From NCBI RefSeq assembly GCF_014673495.1, contig NZ_CP051006.1, positions 4,898,001 through 4,962,000 on the forward strand: a stretch of DNA of 64,000 nt, given 5' to 3'. Of this stretch, positions 25,238 through 33,011 are shown piece after piece. How positions within the stretch are numbered: position 1 is the first letter of the stretch; the number at the start of each line of letters is the position of its first letter. This DNA comes from Streptomyces griseofuscus (GTDB lineage Bacteria > Actinomycetota > Actinomycetes > Streptomycetales > Streptomycetaceae). The notes under the pieces are model-generated. The model was not told the origin of the DNA. It was given only the letters and a program-made list of their open reading frames with translations, and made no database searches. A program made the position numbers and the translations under genes.

Positions 25238-25343
25238 GTTTCCATCGGATGCAGGGCACTCAGAGGAGAGTCCGCAAGGACACCCCGGAGAGCCGAGCGT
25301 TCAGCAGGACCACCCGCCAGCCCACCATCGCAAGGGAGCACGC

Positions 25344-26345
25344 ATGGCAACCCGTGCCGTCGCCCGTCGTAAGTCCGCCGTCTCCGGCGAGACGGCCGAC
25401 TCGGCAAGCAGTGTTCGCGCTCATGGCGGCGAGATCGCGGACCGCGACCTGGTCGGCATGTACCTCGACGAGATAGCGCGCACACCGCTGCTCGACGCCG
25501 CCAAGGAGGTCGAGCTGTCCCAGACCATCGAGGCGGGTGTGTTCGCGCGACAGGTTCTCGACGGGTTCGAGGACACCACCTCGGACGCCACCCGTGAGGA
25601 GCTGGAGTCCCTGGTCGCCGCGGGCGAGCGGGCCAAGGACGTCTTCATCCGTTCCAACCTCCGCCTCGTCGTCGCGGTCGCCCGGCGCTACCCGCGCAGC
25701 GGTCTGCCCCTGCTCGACCTGATCCAGGAGGGCAACGCGGGCCTGGTGCGCGCCGTCGAGAAGTTCGACTACCGCAAGGGCTTCAAGTTCTCCACGTACG
25801 CCACCTGGTGGATCCGCCAGGCCATCACCCGCTCCATCGCCGACCAGTCGCGCACCATCCGCCTCCCCGTCCACCTGGTGGAGGAGCTGGGCCGCATCCG
25901 CCGGGTGCAGCGCGAGTTCAACCGCGAGCACGGCCGTGAGCCGGAGCCCGCGGAGATCGCGGCGGAGCTGGGCTCCACGCCGGAGCGCGTCACCGACGTC
26001 CTCGACTGGGCCCGCGACCCGGTCTCGCTGAACATGCCGGTGGACGACCAGGGCGAGACCCAGTTCGGCGACCTGCTGGAGGACACCTCCGCGGTCAGCC
26101 CCGAGCAGTCCGTGATGACCCTGCTGCGCAGCGAGGAACTGGACGACCTGATCGGCCGCCTGGACCAGCGCACGGCCTCCATCATCAAGATGCGGTACGG
26201 CATCGAGGACGGCCGCGAGCGCACCCTGACCGAGGTCGGCAAGGAGCACGGTCTGACCCGTGAGCGCATCCGGCAGATCGAGAAGCACGCCCTGCTGGAG
26301 CTGAAGAAGCTGGCGCGGGACACCGGGTTCGACGCGGCGGCGTAA
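25344..26345 (+). CDS. hrdD: RNA polymerase sigma factor HrdD
   Basis: A 333-residue group-2 sigma-70 factor starting at ATG 25344 with AAGGGAG 6 nt upstream. The beginning, MATRAVARRKSAVSGETADS, and the whole sequence are nearly those I recall for S. coelicolor HrdD. Region 1.2 is DLVGMYLDEIARTPLL. Region 2 is FIRSNLRLVVAVARRYPRSG, LDLIQEGNAGLVRAVEKFDY and FKFSTYATWWIRQAITRSIA. Region 3 is RLPVHLVEELGRIRRVQREF, and region 4 is GRERTLTEVGKEHGLTRERI then RQIEKHALLELKKLA. Region 1.1 is absent, as in non-essential HrdB paralogues. It directs transcription of a HrdB-overlapping promoter set, and its own promoter is of SigR type. Confidence 0.97.
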   Translation: MATRAVARRKSAVSGETADSASSVRAHGGEIADRDLVGMYLDEIARTPLLDAAKEVELSQTIEAGVFARQVLDGFEDTTSDATREELESLVAAGERAKDVFIRSNLRLVVAVARRYPRSGLPLLDLIQEGNAGLVRAVEKFDYRKGFKFSTYATWWIRQAITRSIADQSRTIRLPVHLVEELGRIRRVQREFNREHGREPEPAEIAAELGSTPERVTDVLDWARDPVSLNMPVDDQGETQFGDLLEDTSAVSPEQSVMTLLRSEELDDLIGRLDQRTASIIKMRYGIEDGRERTLTEVGKEHGLTRERIRQIEKHALLELKKLARDTGFDAAA

Positions 26346-26633
26346 GGGATCCGGGGAGCTGGGGGGCCGCGTACGCCGGGTGGCGAAAGACGGCGCAAAC
26401 ATGGCGCTCCGGGGCCGCTTCAACCGCCGGGCCCGAGGGAACAACCTCTCCGGGCCCGCCAGCGGGGCCCCGCGAACACCGCACTCCCCACATCGCGTCA
26501 CCCGCAGACCAGCCGAACCAGCTCTCCCAGCCGACACACCGACCCGCAACCGGCCGCCCCACGCACCTTCGGCCGATCCCACGCGAGCCATGTCCCTGCG
26601 CACATCCCCCCCCCCGGCGCCGGGACTTCCGAG

Positions 26634-26679
26634 AGCCGGGCTTCGGCGCCCACCCCCCCCCGGGCGCCGGAGCCCGGCT
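26634..26679. terminator. Long hairpin with C-tract loop
   Basis: AGCCGGGCT-TC-GGCGCCC and GGGCGCC-GG-AGCCCGGCT form a stem of about 18 bp with one internal mismatch around a C-rich loop. It is about 290 bases after hrdD, so it may be a distal terminator or part of an uncharacterised RNA. Confidence 0.45.
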
Positions 26680-27033
26680 TCTTCTCGCCCCGGACGGGAC
26701 GGCGGCACCGGCCTCCCCTGCGTGCGGGCGGCCGTCGAGGGGACACTCCAACGGCTTCTCGGGTCCCACGCCCACGGGTTCGAAACGGCGTTTCCGCGCC
26801 ATGCGGCCCGAACCCCTCGACCTTGCGGGGCCCTTGAGGCCGGAACGGCCCACCGCCCGTTCCCCGCGAGGCGGTTGGCGGCCCGGCGCGGACCGGTGTG
26901 CGGTCCTCGCTGCGGACGCGGCCCGGCCGTGCGACGCTGGGAAGCGGTGCGGCGGCGAAGCCGGAAGGGGACCGCGGCGAAGACGGCAAAGGGCGGCCCA
27001 CCCCGTACCTGAACCCCGGGGTGAACCGCCGGA

Positions 27034-27048
27034 TGGCAGATTCTGCCA
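27034..27048. promoter_or_regulatory. TetR-type operator
   Basis: TGGCAGA-T-TCTGCCA is a perfect 7-bp dyad ending 20 bases before the TetR start codon, overlapping where its -10/-35 region must be. Autorepression is likely. Confidence 0.7.
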
Positions 27049-27068
27049 CACGGGCATAGCCTGCCGAG

Positions 27069-28136
27069 ATGAGCACCACCCCCCGTCCTACCCCCCGCTC
27101 CACCTCCGGCACCACCCCGCAGTCACCTTCCGGCGCCGCGCCGACCCCCTCCCTCACCGAGCGCCGCAAGGCCGAGACCCGGATGGAGATCGCCCGGGCC
27201 GCGGCCGCGCTGTTCGTCCGCCAGGGACTGCGGGCCACCCGCGCCGAGGACATCGCCCAGCGGGCGGGCATCGCACCGCGCACCTTCTACCGCTATTTCG
27301 CCACCAAGGAGGAGGCGGTCGCGCCCCTGTACGCCGCAGGCGCCCAGCGCTGGGCCGAGGCCGTCCGCACCGCCCCGGCCCGCCTCACCGTCCCGCAGGC
27401 CCTGGAACACGCCGTCGAGCACACCCTCACCCCCGGCGTCGGGGTCTCGGCGGCCTCCTGGGAATGGGTGCGCACCCTGATCCGCCTGACCGACACCAGC
27501 CCCGCCCTGCGCAAGGTCTGGGCCGAGGTGGGCCAGACCTCGGAGGAGGCACTGGCGGAGATCCTGGCGCGACGGCTGGCGACCCCGGGATGGGGAGTGG
27601 CGTGCGCGGAGGCAGCGGGCGCGGGCGGGGAAGGGGTGGCTGCGGGAGAGACGGGTGGGGGAGAGACGCCTGCGGGGGAGCCGTACGAGGGCGATCCGCC
27701 CGCGGGGGAGCCGTACGTGAGTGGGTCGCCCAGCGGTGGGCCGACCAGGGGTGGGTCGATCGGGGGTGGGGCGCACGCGAGTTCGCCGTCGTTGGATGAG
27801 CCGTTCGTAGGTGAGCCGTTCACAGAGGAGCCGTTCACAGACGAGTCGGTCGCTGGTGAGCGGTTCGCCGGTGATCCGCTCGCCGGGGAGTCGCTCGCGG
27901 GCGGGCCGGGAGCCGTCGGCGCCGGGGAGGCGGAGTCGGCCGAGCCCCCGCTCGCCGTCCCGGTGATCACCCCCGACCTGCGCTTCGCCGCCGCCGTCGC
28001 CGGGAGTGCCGTACGCGTCGCCGTGCAGTCCTGGGCCGCCACCGCCTCCCCGCCCGCCGGCCCGGACGGCCCCGCCGCGCTGGCCCTGCGCAACCTCAAG
28101 GCCCTGGGCGACTTCGACTGGGACGGTGCCCGCTAG
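27069..28136 (+). CDS. TetR-family regulator with repetitive low-complexity insert
   Basis: A 355-residue protein from ATG 27069. After a Pro/Ser/Thr-rich leader, the helix-turn-helix is at about residues 30-85: 'TRMEIARAAAALFVRQGLRA', AEDIAQRAGIAPRTFYRYFA. The ligand domain begins normally (AAGAQRWAEAV..., SWEWVRTLIRLTDTSPALRK) but is split by an insert of about 115 residues (about 180-295) made of degenerate Gly/Glu/Pro/Ser units such as GEPYEGDPPAGEPY and FVGEPFTEEPFTDESVAGER. The normal final helices follow (ITPDLRFAAAVAGSAVRVAV, ALRNLKALGDFDWDGAR). By position it corresponds to SCO3201, whose overexpression represses development in S. coelicolor (recalled). The insert is unusual for TetR, which is normally about 200-230 residues. 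Confidence 0.85.
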   Translation: MSTTPRPTPRSTSGTTPQSPSGAAPTPSLTERRKAETRMEIARAAAALFVRQGLRATRAEDIAQRAGIAPRTFYRYFATKEEAVAPLYAAGAQRWAEAVRTAPARLTVPQALEHAVEHTLTPGVGVSAASWEWVRTLIRLTDTSPALRKVWAEVGQTSEEALAEILARRLATPGWGVACAEAAGAGGEGVAAGETGGGETPAGEPYEGDPPAGEPYVSGSPSGGPTRGGSIGGGAHASSPSLDEPFVGEPFTEEPFTDESVAGERFAGDPLAGESLAGGPGAVGAGEAESAEPPLAVPVITPDLRFAAAVAGSAVRVAVQSWAATASPPAGPDGPAALALRNLKALGDFDWDGAR

Positions 28137-28140
28137 GGCC

Positions 28141-29127
28141 CTAGGCGTTCCCGAGAGGCCCCCGGGCATCCCCGGCCCGGCTCAGCCGTCCCCCCAACTC
28201 CCTTACACACGACAGCAGTTCATCCGGCCCCCGCACGGCGAACTCGTACCCCGTCAGCGCCAGCCGGACCGTCAGCCACTCCACGGGGTCGCCGGTGGCG
28301 CCCGCCAGGACGCAGCCGCCCTCACCGTCGTCCGTGAGCGTCCCGAGCGTTGCCGGTAGTCGCTCGGCGACATCCGCCGCCGACGCGGCGAACCGCACCT
28401 CGAAGGTGTACGCCTCCTGCCACTGCTGGATCGACTGCCGCAGATACTCCGCCGCGCTGCCCCTCGGCAACTCCCGCTGCTCGAACCGGACTCCGGTGGC
28501 GAACGGCTCGCTCACCCGGTCCACCCGGAACGTGCGCCAGTCCGCGCGATCGAGGTCGTACGCGACCAGATACCAGCGCCGCCCCGTCGACACCAGCCGA
28601 TGCGGCTCGGTCAGCCGGCGGGACGCGCCGCCCTCCTTGTCGCGATAGGCGAACCGCAGCCGCTCCCGGCCCGCCACGGCCCCGGCCAGCAGGGTCAGCG
28701 TCTCCGCCGGGATGCTCGCGCCGTCCCCGACGGTCAGCGGGGTGGTCGCCGCCTGCAAGGTGGACACCCGGTGCCGCAGCCGGGCCGGCAGGACCTGCTC
28801 CAGCTTGGCGAGGGCCCGTACCGACGCCTCGTCCACGCCCGCCACCGCGTGCCCCGCACCGGCCCGCAGCCCGACCGCGATGGCGACGGCCTCCTCGTCG
28901 TCCAGCACCAGCGGCGGCATCGCCTTGCCCGCGACCAGCCGGTACCCGCCGTCCGAACCCTTCGTCGCCTCCACCGGATAACCCAGCTCGCGCAGCCGCT
29001 CGATGTCCCGCCGCACGGTACGACGCGACACCGCGAGCCGCTCGGCCAGCTCACCGCCGGGCCACTCGCGGGGCGTCTGGAGGAGGGAGAGCAACTGGAG
29101 CAGCCGTGCCGGGGTGGCGGTCGTCAT
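28141..29127 (-). CDS. WYL-domain transcriptional regulator (YafY/DeoR-type HTH)
   Basis: A 328-residue protein; ATG 29127 is chosen, and a GTG two codons earlier is possible. The N-terminal winged helix (residues 1-60) reads MTTATPARLLQLLSLLQTPR, AERLAVSRRTVRRDIERLRE. Next comes YPVEATKGSDGGYRLVAG, the WYL domain (about 135-225: 'RERLRFAYRDKEGGASRRLT', LVSTGRRWYLVAYDLDRADW), and a WCX C-terminal domain. WYL proteins sense nucleic-acid or small-molecule ligands and often regulate DNA-damage or defence genes; here the target is unknown. Convergent with the TetR gene (4-base gap). Confidence 0.9.
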   Translation of the reverse strand: MTTATPARLLQLLSLLQTPREWPGGELAERLAVSRRTVRRDIERLRELGYPVEATKGSDGGYRLVAGKAMPPLVLDDEEAVAIAVGLRAGAGHAVAGVDEASVRALAKLEQVLPARLRHRVSTLQAATTPLTVGDGASIPAETLTLLAGAVAGRERLRFAYRDKEGGASRRLTEPHRLVSTGRRWYLVAYDLDRADWRTFRVDRVSEPFATGVRFEQRELPRGSAAEYLRQSIQQWQEAYTFEVRFAASAADVAERLPATLGTLTDDGEGGCVLAGATGDPVEWLTVRLALTGYEFAVRGPDELLSCVRELGGRLSRAGDARGPLGNA

Positions 29128-29313
29128 ACGCACGAGGATGCCGCACCAATAGGACGGCGCCTGACCTAGTCGGAGCGGACGTCCGCCGCACCTCTTCCAC
29201 TTGCCCCATCAGCCCTATTGATCCGGTTGATTCCGTGTGTGTTGTTCACGGCACCTGCGAGATACGTCACGGTCCGGGTCCGAAGCGCCCCGCCGTGGTG
29301 TGTACTGGTGGGT

Positions 29314-29562
29314 ATGCCCGAGCATCTGTCGACTCTCCAGCTGGTCGCCGCGGTCTTCTTCACCCTGGCCGGCGTGGTCTGGGCGATCGGTGTGCTGCGG
29401 CTGCTGCGGCGGTTCCGCGCACAGGCGCTCCGCGAACTCGCGGCCGCCCGGCTGCCGTTCCTCCCCGCCCAGCGGACCGGCCCGCCGCGGGAATCTGTGG
29501 AGCTGACCCCGGCCGAACAGGACGCCTTCGCCGGGCTGATACGACAGCTCGGCCACCGCTGA
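29314..29562 (+). CDS. Small single-pass membrane protein
   Basis: An 82-residue protein. ATG 29314 (GGTGGGT upstream) gives MPEHLSTLQLVAAVFFTLAG; longer in-frame starts have an atypical leader. There is one transmembrane helix (about residues 8-30, ending AIGVLRLLRRFR), then a basic segment and a short helical cytoplasmic tail (LTPAEQDAFAGLIRQLGHR). No named family. Length, position between regulators and codon use suggest a genuine conserved streptomycete protein. Confidence 0.65.
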   Translation: MPEHLSTLQLVAAVFFTLAGVVWAIGVLRLLRRFRAQALRELAAARLPFLPAQRTGPPRESVELTPAEQDAFAGLIRQLGHR

Positions 29563-29615
29563 CCGACCCGGCAGGGCCGCTCGCCCCGCCGCCCGCTTCG
29601 CCGTCGGTCCGCCCG

Positions 29616-30362
29616 TCAGCCCTGTCGTGCCGCGCGCCGCTCCATCGCGGAACGGGCCGCGTCCTCCGACAGGTACACCTCGCACATATGGCGGCCGTCC
29701 GGCGTCGCCGTGTGCTCGACCTCCCACAGGGAGATCTCGCTGTCGTCCGGCAGCAGGAACGCGTGCTCGTACAGCACATAGCTCAGCCCCGAGCGGCCCG
29801 CCCGGCCCGGACGGCCGAAGGCCTGGGTGATCTCGTGCGCCGTCGCCGTGGCCAGCAGGGTGGCTGTGCGGTCATCGGGATGGTCCGCGTTCTCCGCGCG
29901 GCGCAGCAGCCGGCGGGCGTGGTCGGCGGAGTCGCCGCAGGCGAACACATGCCGGGGAGCGGGGACCGCCCACAGCCAGATCGGCGCGGGCAGCTCCAGC
30001 TCGGGTGTGTCCGGGGGTAATCCGAGCCGCGAGGTGGCCGTCTGGAGCTCCTCCTCGTCGGTGTACACCTCATGATCAGGGGCGCCGCCCGGGGTGGCGT
30101 TGTGCGCCAGCTCCCAGAGCGTGACCGCCGAGCCGTCGGCGAGCAGCCAGGTGTGCCGGTACGTCTCCCGGTGCAGCCCGGCGCTGTGGTGCGCGGAGTG
30201 CAGCGAACTGTCGTACGCCAGCGCGCAGTCGAGCCGTCGGATCACCTCGTCGGGCAGTTCGAAGGAGTTCAGGGCGCGGCCGAGGAGTCGCGCGAGGTGC
30301 TCCTCGGGCGACTCCGGCGACTCGGCTGGTTCGGGCGCTGCCGTCTCATACGGAACGCTCAA
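29616..30362 (-). CDS. DUF6227 family protein
   Basis: A 248-residue acidic, soluble protein from ATG 30362. It holds two related halves: 'RHTWLLADGSAVTLWELAH' then NATPGG...EVYTDEEELQ, and YVLYEHAFLLPDDSEISLWE then VEHTATPDGRHMCEVYLSED, so an internal duplication is visible. The family is Streptomyces-specific with no known function. Lies downstream of the L,D-transpeptidase locus but is divided from it by the terminator at 30468-30496. Confidence 0.8.
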   Translation of the reverse strand: MSVPYETAAPEPAESPESPEEHLARLLGRALNSFELPDEVIRRLDCALAYDSSLHSAHHSAGLHRETYRHTWLLADGSAVTLWELAHNATPGGAPDHEVYTDEEELQTATSRLGLPPDTPELELPAPIWLWAVPAPRHVFACGDSADHARRLLRRAENADHPDDRTATLLATATAHEITQAFGRPGRAGRSGLSYVLYEHAFLLPDDSEISLWEVEHTATPDGRHMCEVYLSEDAARSAMERRAARQG

Positions 30363-30467
30363 GGCATCTCCCGGCGTTGCTGCATGTCACCTTGTGGGTG
30401 CATACCGTAGCCCCTCGATCGGACATCATGTCCGGGAATGGGGAAAACGAACACCGGAAAAACGCGC

Positions 30468-30496
30468 GGGCCGCGCGAGATGTTCCCGCGCGGCCC
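30468..30496 (-). terminator. Rho-independent-like terminator after L,D-transpeptidase
   Basis: A perfect 10-bp stem (GGGCCGCGCG / CGCGCGGCCC) with a 9-nt loop lies 24 bases past the stop. On the minus strand it is followed by GCGCG and then five Ts (30462-30458). Confidence 0.75.
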
Positions 30497-30519
30497 CAAA
30501 ACCCGTCAAAACCCGTCGG

Positions 30520-31734
30520 TCAGGCGGCACTTCCGGCGGTCCAGGCGCTCCAGGACATGTTCCAGCCATTGAGGCCGTTGTCCGGGGACACGGTGGTGTC
30601 GGGGGAGTTCTTCACGATCACCACATCGCCGATGAGCGAGTTGTCGAAGAACCACTTCGCCGAGGTGTCGCCCTGCGCGCCCTGCACATCCGCGAGGCCG
30701 ACGCAGCCGTGGCTGGTGCCCTGCCGGCCGAAGGGCGGATTGCCCTTGTTGTACCAGTAGTTGCCGTGGATGAAGGTGCCCGAGGACGTCAGGCGCATCG
30801 CGTGCGGCACATCCGGGATGTCGTACTCCCCGCCGAAGCCGACCGTCGAGCCGTTCATCCGGGTCTGGGTGAACTTCTCGGAGATCACCATCTGCCCGTT
30901 GTACGTGGTGTGCTCCGGGCTGCCCGCGGAGATCGGCACCGACTTGAGCGTCTGGCCGTCGCGCACCACGGTCATCGTCTGCGTGTTCACGTCGACGGTG
31001 GAGACCTGCGAGCGCCCGACGGTGAAGGAGACCGTCTTCTTCTGCACGCCGTAGAGGCCCTGGGCGCCCTGCACATGGTCCAGGTCGATCTTCATCGTGA
31101 CCTTGGAGCCGGCCTTCCAGTACTCCTGCGGCCGGAAGTCCAGGCGCCGGTCGCCGAACCAGTGCCCGACCACCTGCTGGCCGCTGCTGGAGTTGACCGT
31201 GATGTGCGACTGCACGGCCTTCTTGTCGCTGATCGACTTGTTGAAGGTGAACGACACCGGCATGCCCACGCCGACCGTGCTGCCGTTGTCCGGCGTGTAG
31301 GTGCCGATGAAGCTGTTGGCCGAACTGACGGTGCTGAAGATGGCGTTGGCCGCCGCCGGGCGACCCTCGGCGTCCTTCGCCCGCGCGGCTATCTGGTACT
31401 TCGTGCCGAGCTCGAGGCGCTGCTTCGGCTTCCAGCTGTGGCCGTCCGCCGATATCGCGCCCGGCACGGCCTGCTCGGACCCCGACACGGTCATCTTCAC
31501 ATCGGTGAGCGTGCCGTCGCTGACCTTCACGCCGGTCGCGTTGACGGACGCGTCCGTCGCGCCGTCCTTCGCCGAGATGGCTATCTTCGCCGTCGAGGTC
31601 TTCGGGGAGTCCTTGCCGCCGCCCTTGTTCGAGGCGTTGGCGTCGCCGCCGCAGGCGGTCAGGGTGAGGGCGCCGACCATCAGGGCGGCACAGGCCCCCA
31701 GTGCGCGCCGCGCTGCAATGTCCGGCCTTGTCAC
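30520..31734 (-). CDS. Lipoprotein L,D-transpeptidase (Ig-like + YkuD)
   Basis: A 404-residue protein. GTG 31734 is chosen because GGAG lies 6 nt upstream. A lipoprotein signal at residues 1-30 ends in the lipobox TLTACGGD. Two Ig-like domains (about 45-260) precede the YkuD catalytic domain, whose signature is HGNYWYNKGNPPFG ... GTSHGCVGLADVQ with the nucleophilic Cys, ending in the aromatic C-terminal extension NGWNMSWSAWTAG. The layout equals mycobacterial LdtMt2 and streptomycete Ldt proteins that make 3-3 peptidoglycan cross-links on the outer face of the membrane. Its own promoter is in the 150-base gap upstream. Confidence 0.93.
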   Translation of the reverse strand: MTRPDIAARRALGACAALMVGALTLTACGGDANASNKGGGKDSPKTSTAKIAISAKDGATDASVNATGVKVSDGTLTDVKMTVSGSEQAVPGAISADGHSWKPKQRLELGTKYQIAARAKDAEGRPAAANAIFSTVSSANSFIGTYTPDNGSTVGVGMPVSFTFNKSISDKKAVQSHITVNSSSGQQVVGHWFGDRRLDFRPQEYWKAGSKVTMKIDLDHVQGAQGLYGVQKKTVSFTVGRSQVSTVDVNTQTMTVVRDGQTLKSVPISAGSPEHTTYNGQMVISEKFTQTRMNGSTVGFGGEYDIPDVPHAMRLTSSGTFIHGNYWYNKGNPPFGRQGTSHGCVGLADVQGAQGDTSAKWFFDNSLIGDVVIVKNSPDTTVSPDNGLNGWNMSWSAWTAGSAA

Positions 31735-31884
31735 GGGCTGCTCCAGGTTCGTGTGATGTGCGTGGTCCGTTCCCATGCGCCAAGAAAGAGTGCGCAAACA
31801 GTCCCTGAGGTTCCCCCCAAGACCTCGTAAGGCCACGACGTGACAGAACCGCGACAATCCGCGTCCGACGGCGACGCGCTCCCC

Positions 31885-32907
31885 CTACGACCGCCCGTAC
31901 AACTCCCCGTACGACGGCCACACTCCGCCCGGTCCGTCGACCGGCTCGGCCGCGCGCACCGCCTTGACGATCGCCCGGGTCACCAGGTCCGCGCCCGCGG
32001 CCAGCAGCTCATTGAGGGCGAGCGGATGCGCGGCGAGCGGCCGGGTGCCGGTGGCCAGGGTGAAGACCGTGTCGCCGTCGTGCAGCAGATGGACCGGGCG
32101 GACGGCGCGGGCGATGCCGTCGTGCGCGGTGCCGGCCAGCTTCTGGGCCTGTGCCTTGGTCAGTTCGGCGTCGGTGGCGACGACCGCCAGCGTCGTGTTC
32201 AGCGGCGGCGTACGGCCCGCGCCGGACTCCTCCAGCCGCCGCAGCGCGGCCTCGTGCACCTCCTTCTCCGGGTACGCGACCCGGCCGTCGTACAACTCCC
32301 CGTACAGCACCCCCGTCCGCGGATCCAGCACCGATCCCGCCGCGTTCGCGACCACCAGGGCGGCGACCGTGATCCCCGATTCGAGGACCGTGCTCGCCGT
32401 GCCGATGCCGCCCTTGAGCCAGCCGGCCGCCGCGCCGGTGCCGGCCCCCACACAGCCCTGCGGCACCGGGGCGCCCGGCGCGCTCGCGGCCGCCGCCTCC
32501 ACCGCCGCGCGGCCCGTCGCGGCGTCCGGCCGGGCCCGGAAGTCACCGCCGCGCCCCAGGTCGAAGACGCAGGCCGCGGGCACCACCGGCACGACATGCG
32601 CCGGGTCGGGTCCCACCCGCACGCCCCGCCCCCGCTCCTCCAGCCAGGCCATCACCCCGGACGCCGCGTCGAGCCCGTAGGCGCTGCCCCCGGTGAGCAC
32701 GATCGCGTCGACCCGCTGGACCACATTGCGCGGATCGAGCGCGTCGGTCTCCTTGGTGCCGGGTCCGCCCCCGCGCACATCCACGGCGGCCACGGCCCCG
32801 CCCTCCGGCGCCAGTACGACGGTGGTCCCGGTGAGCCTGCCGTCCCCGGTCCGGGTGGCGTGTCCGACCCGTACCCCGGCGACATCTGTCAGTGCGTCAA
32901 CTGTCAT
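31885..32907 (-). CDS. P1/DmpA-family peptidase (Ntn-type aminopeptidase)
   Basis: A 340-residue protein from ATG 32907. Family markers: ALTDVAGVRVGHATRTGDGR, VDVRGGGPGTKETDALDP, AIVLTGGSAYGLDAASGVMA, VPQGCVGAGTGAAAGWLKGG, and the self-processing region PPLNTTLAVVATDAELTKAQ, where the usual Ser/Thr nucleophile after Asn occurs as NTT. DmpA-like enzymes self-cleave and hydrolyse D- or beta-peptides or endo-oligomers. Cytoplasmic; substrate unknown. Confidence 0.87.
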   Translation of the reverse strand: MTVDALTDVAGVRVGHATRTGDGRLTGTTVVLAPEGGAVAAVDVRGGGPGTKETDALDPRNVVQRVDAIVLTGGSAYGLDAASGVMAWLEERGRGVRVGPDPAHVVPVVPAACVFDLGRGGDFRARPDAATGRAAVEAAAASAPGAPVPQGCVGAGTGAAAGWLKGGIGTASTVLESGITVAALVVANAAGSVLDPRTGVLYGELYDGRVAYPEKEVHEAALRRLEESGAGRTPPLNTTLAVVATDAELTKAQAQKLAGTAHDGIARAVRPVHLLHDGDTVFTLATGTRPLAAHPLALNELLAAGADLVTRAIVKAVRAAEPVDGPGGVWPSYGELYGRS

Positions 32908-33011
32908 GGCCGCCAGTCTGCCCGAGCCCCGCCCGCCACCGAAGGGCTCGGTCGCCGTCGAATGGCTCGGTCTGTCACCGCGGGGCCCGGCCGGCCGGCC
33001 TTCCGCAGGGC

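Larger units (their letters stand above)
26346..27068. other. Long non-coding interval after hrdD
   Basis: About 720 bases with no convincing gene. It is extremely GC-rich, with two C-tracts (about 26606-26615 and 26651-26660). The main structure is the long hairpin at 26634-26679; near the right end is the TetR operator at 27034-27048. Possible translations in several frames resemble no family. Confidence 0.6.
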
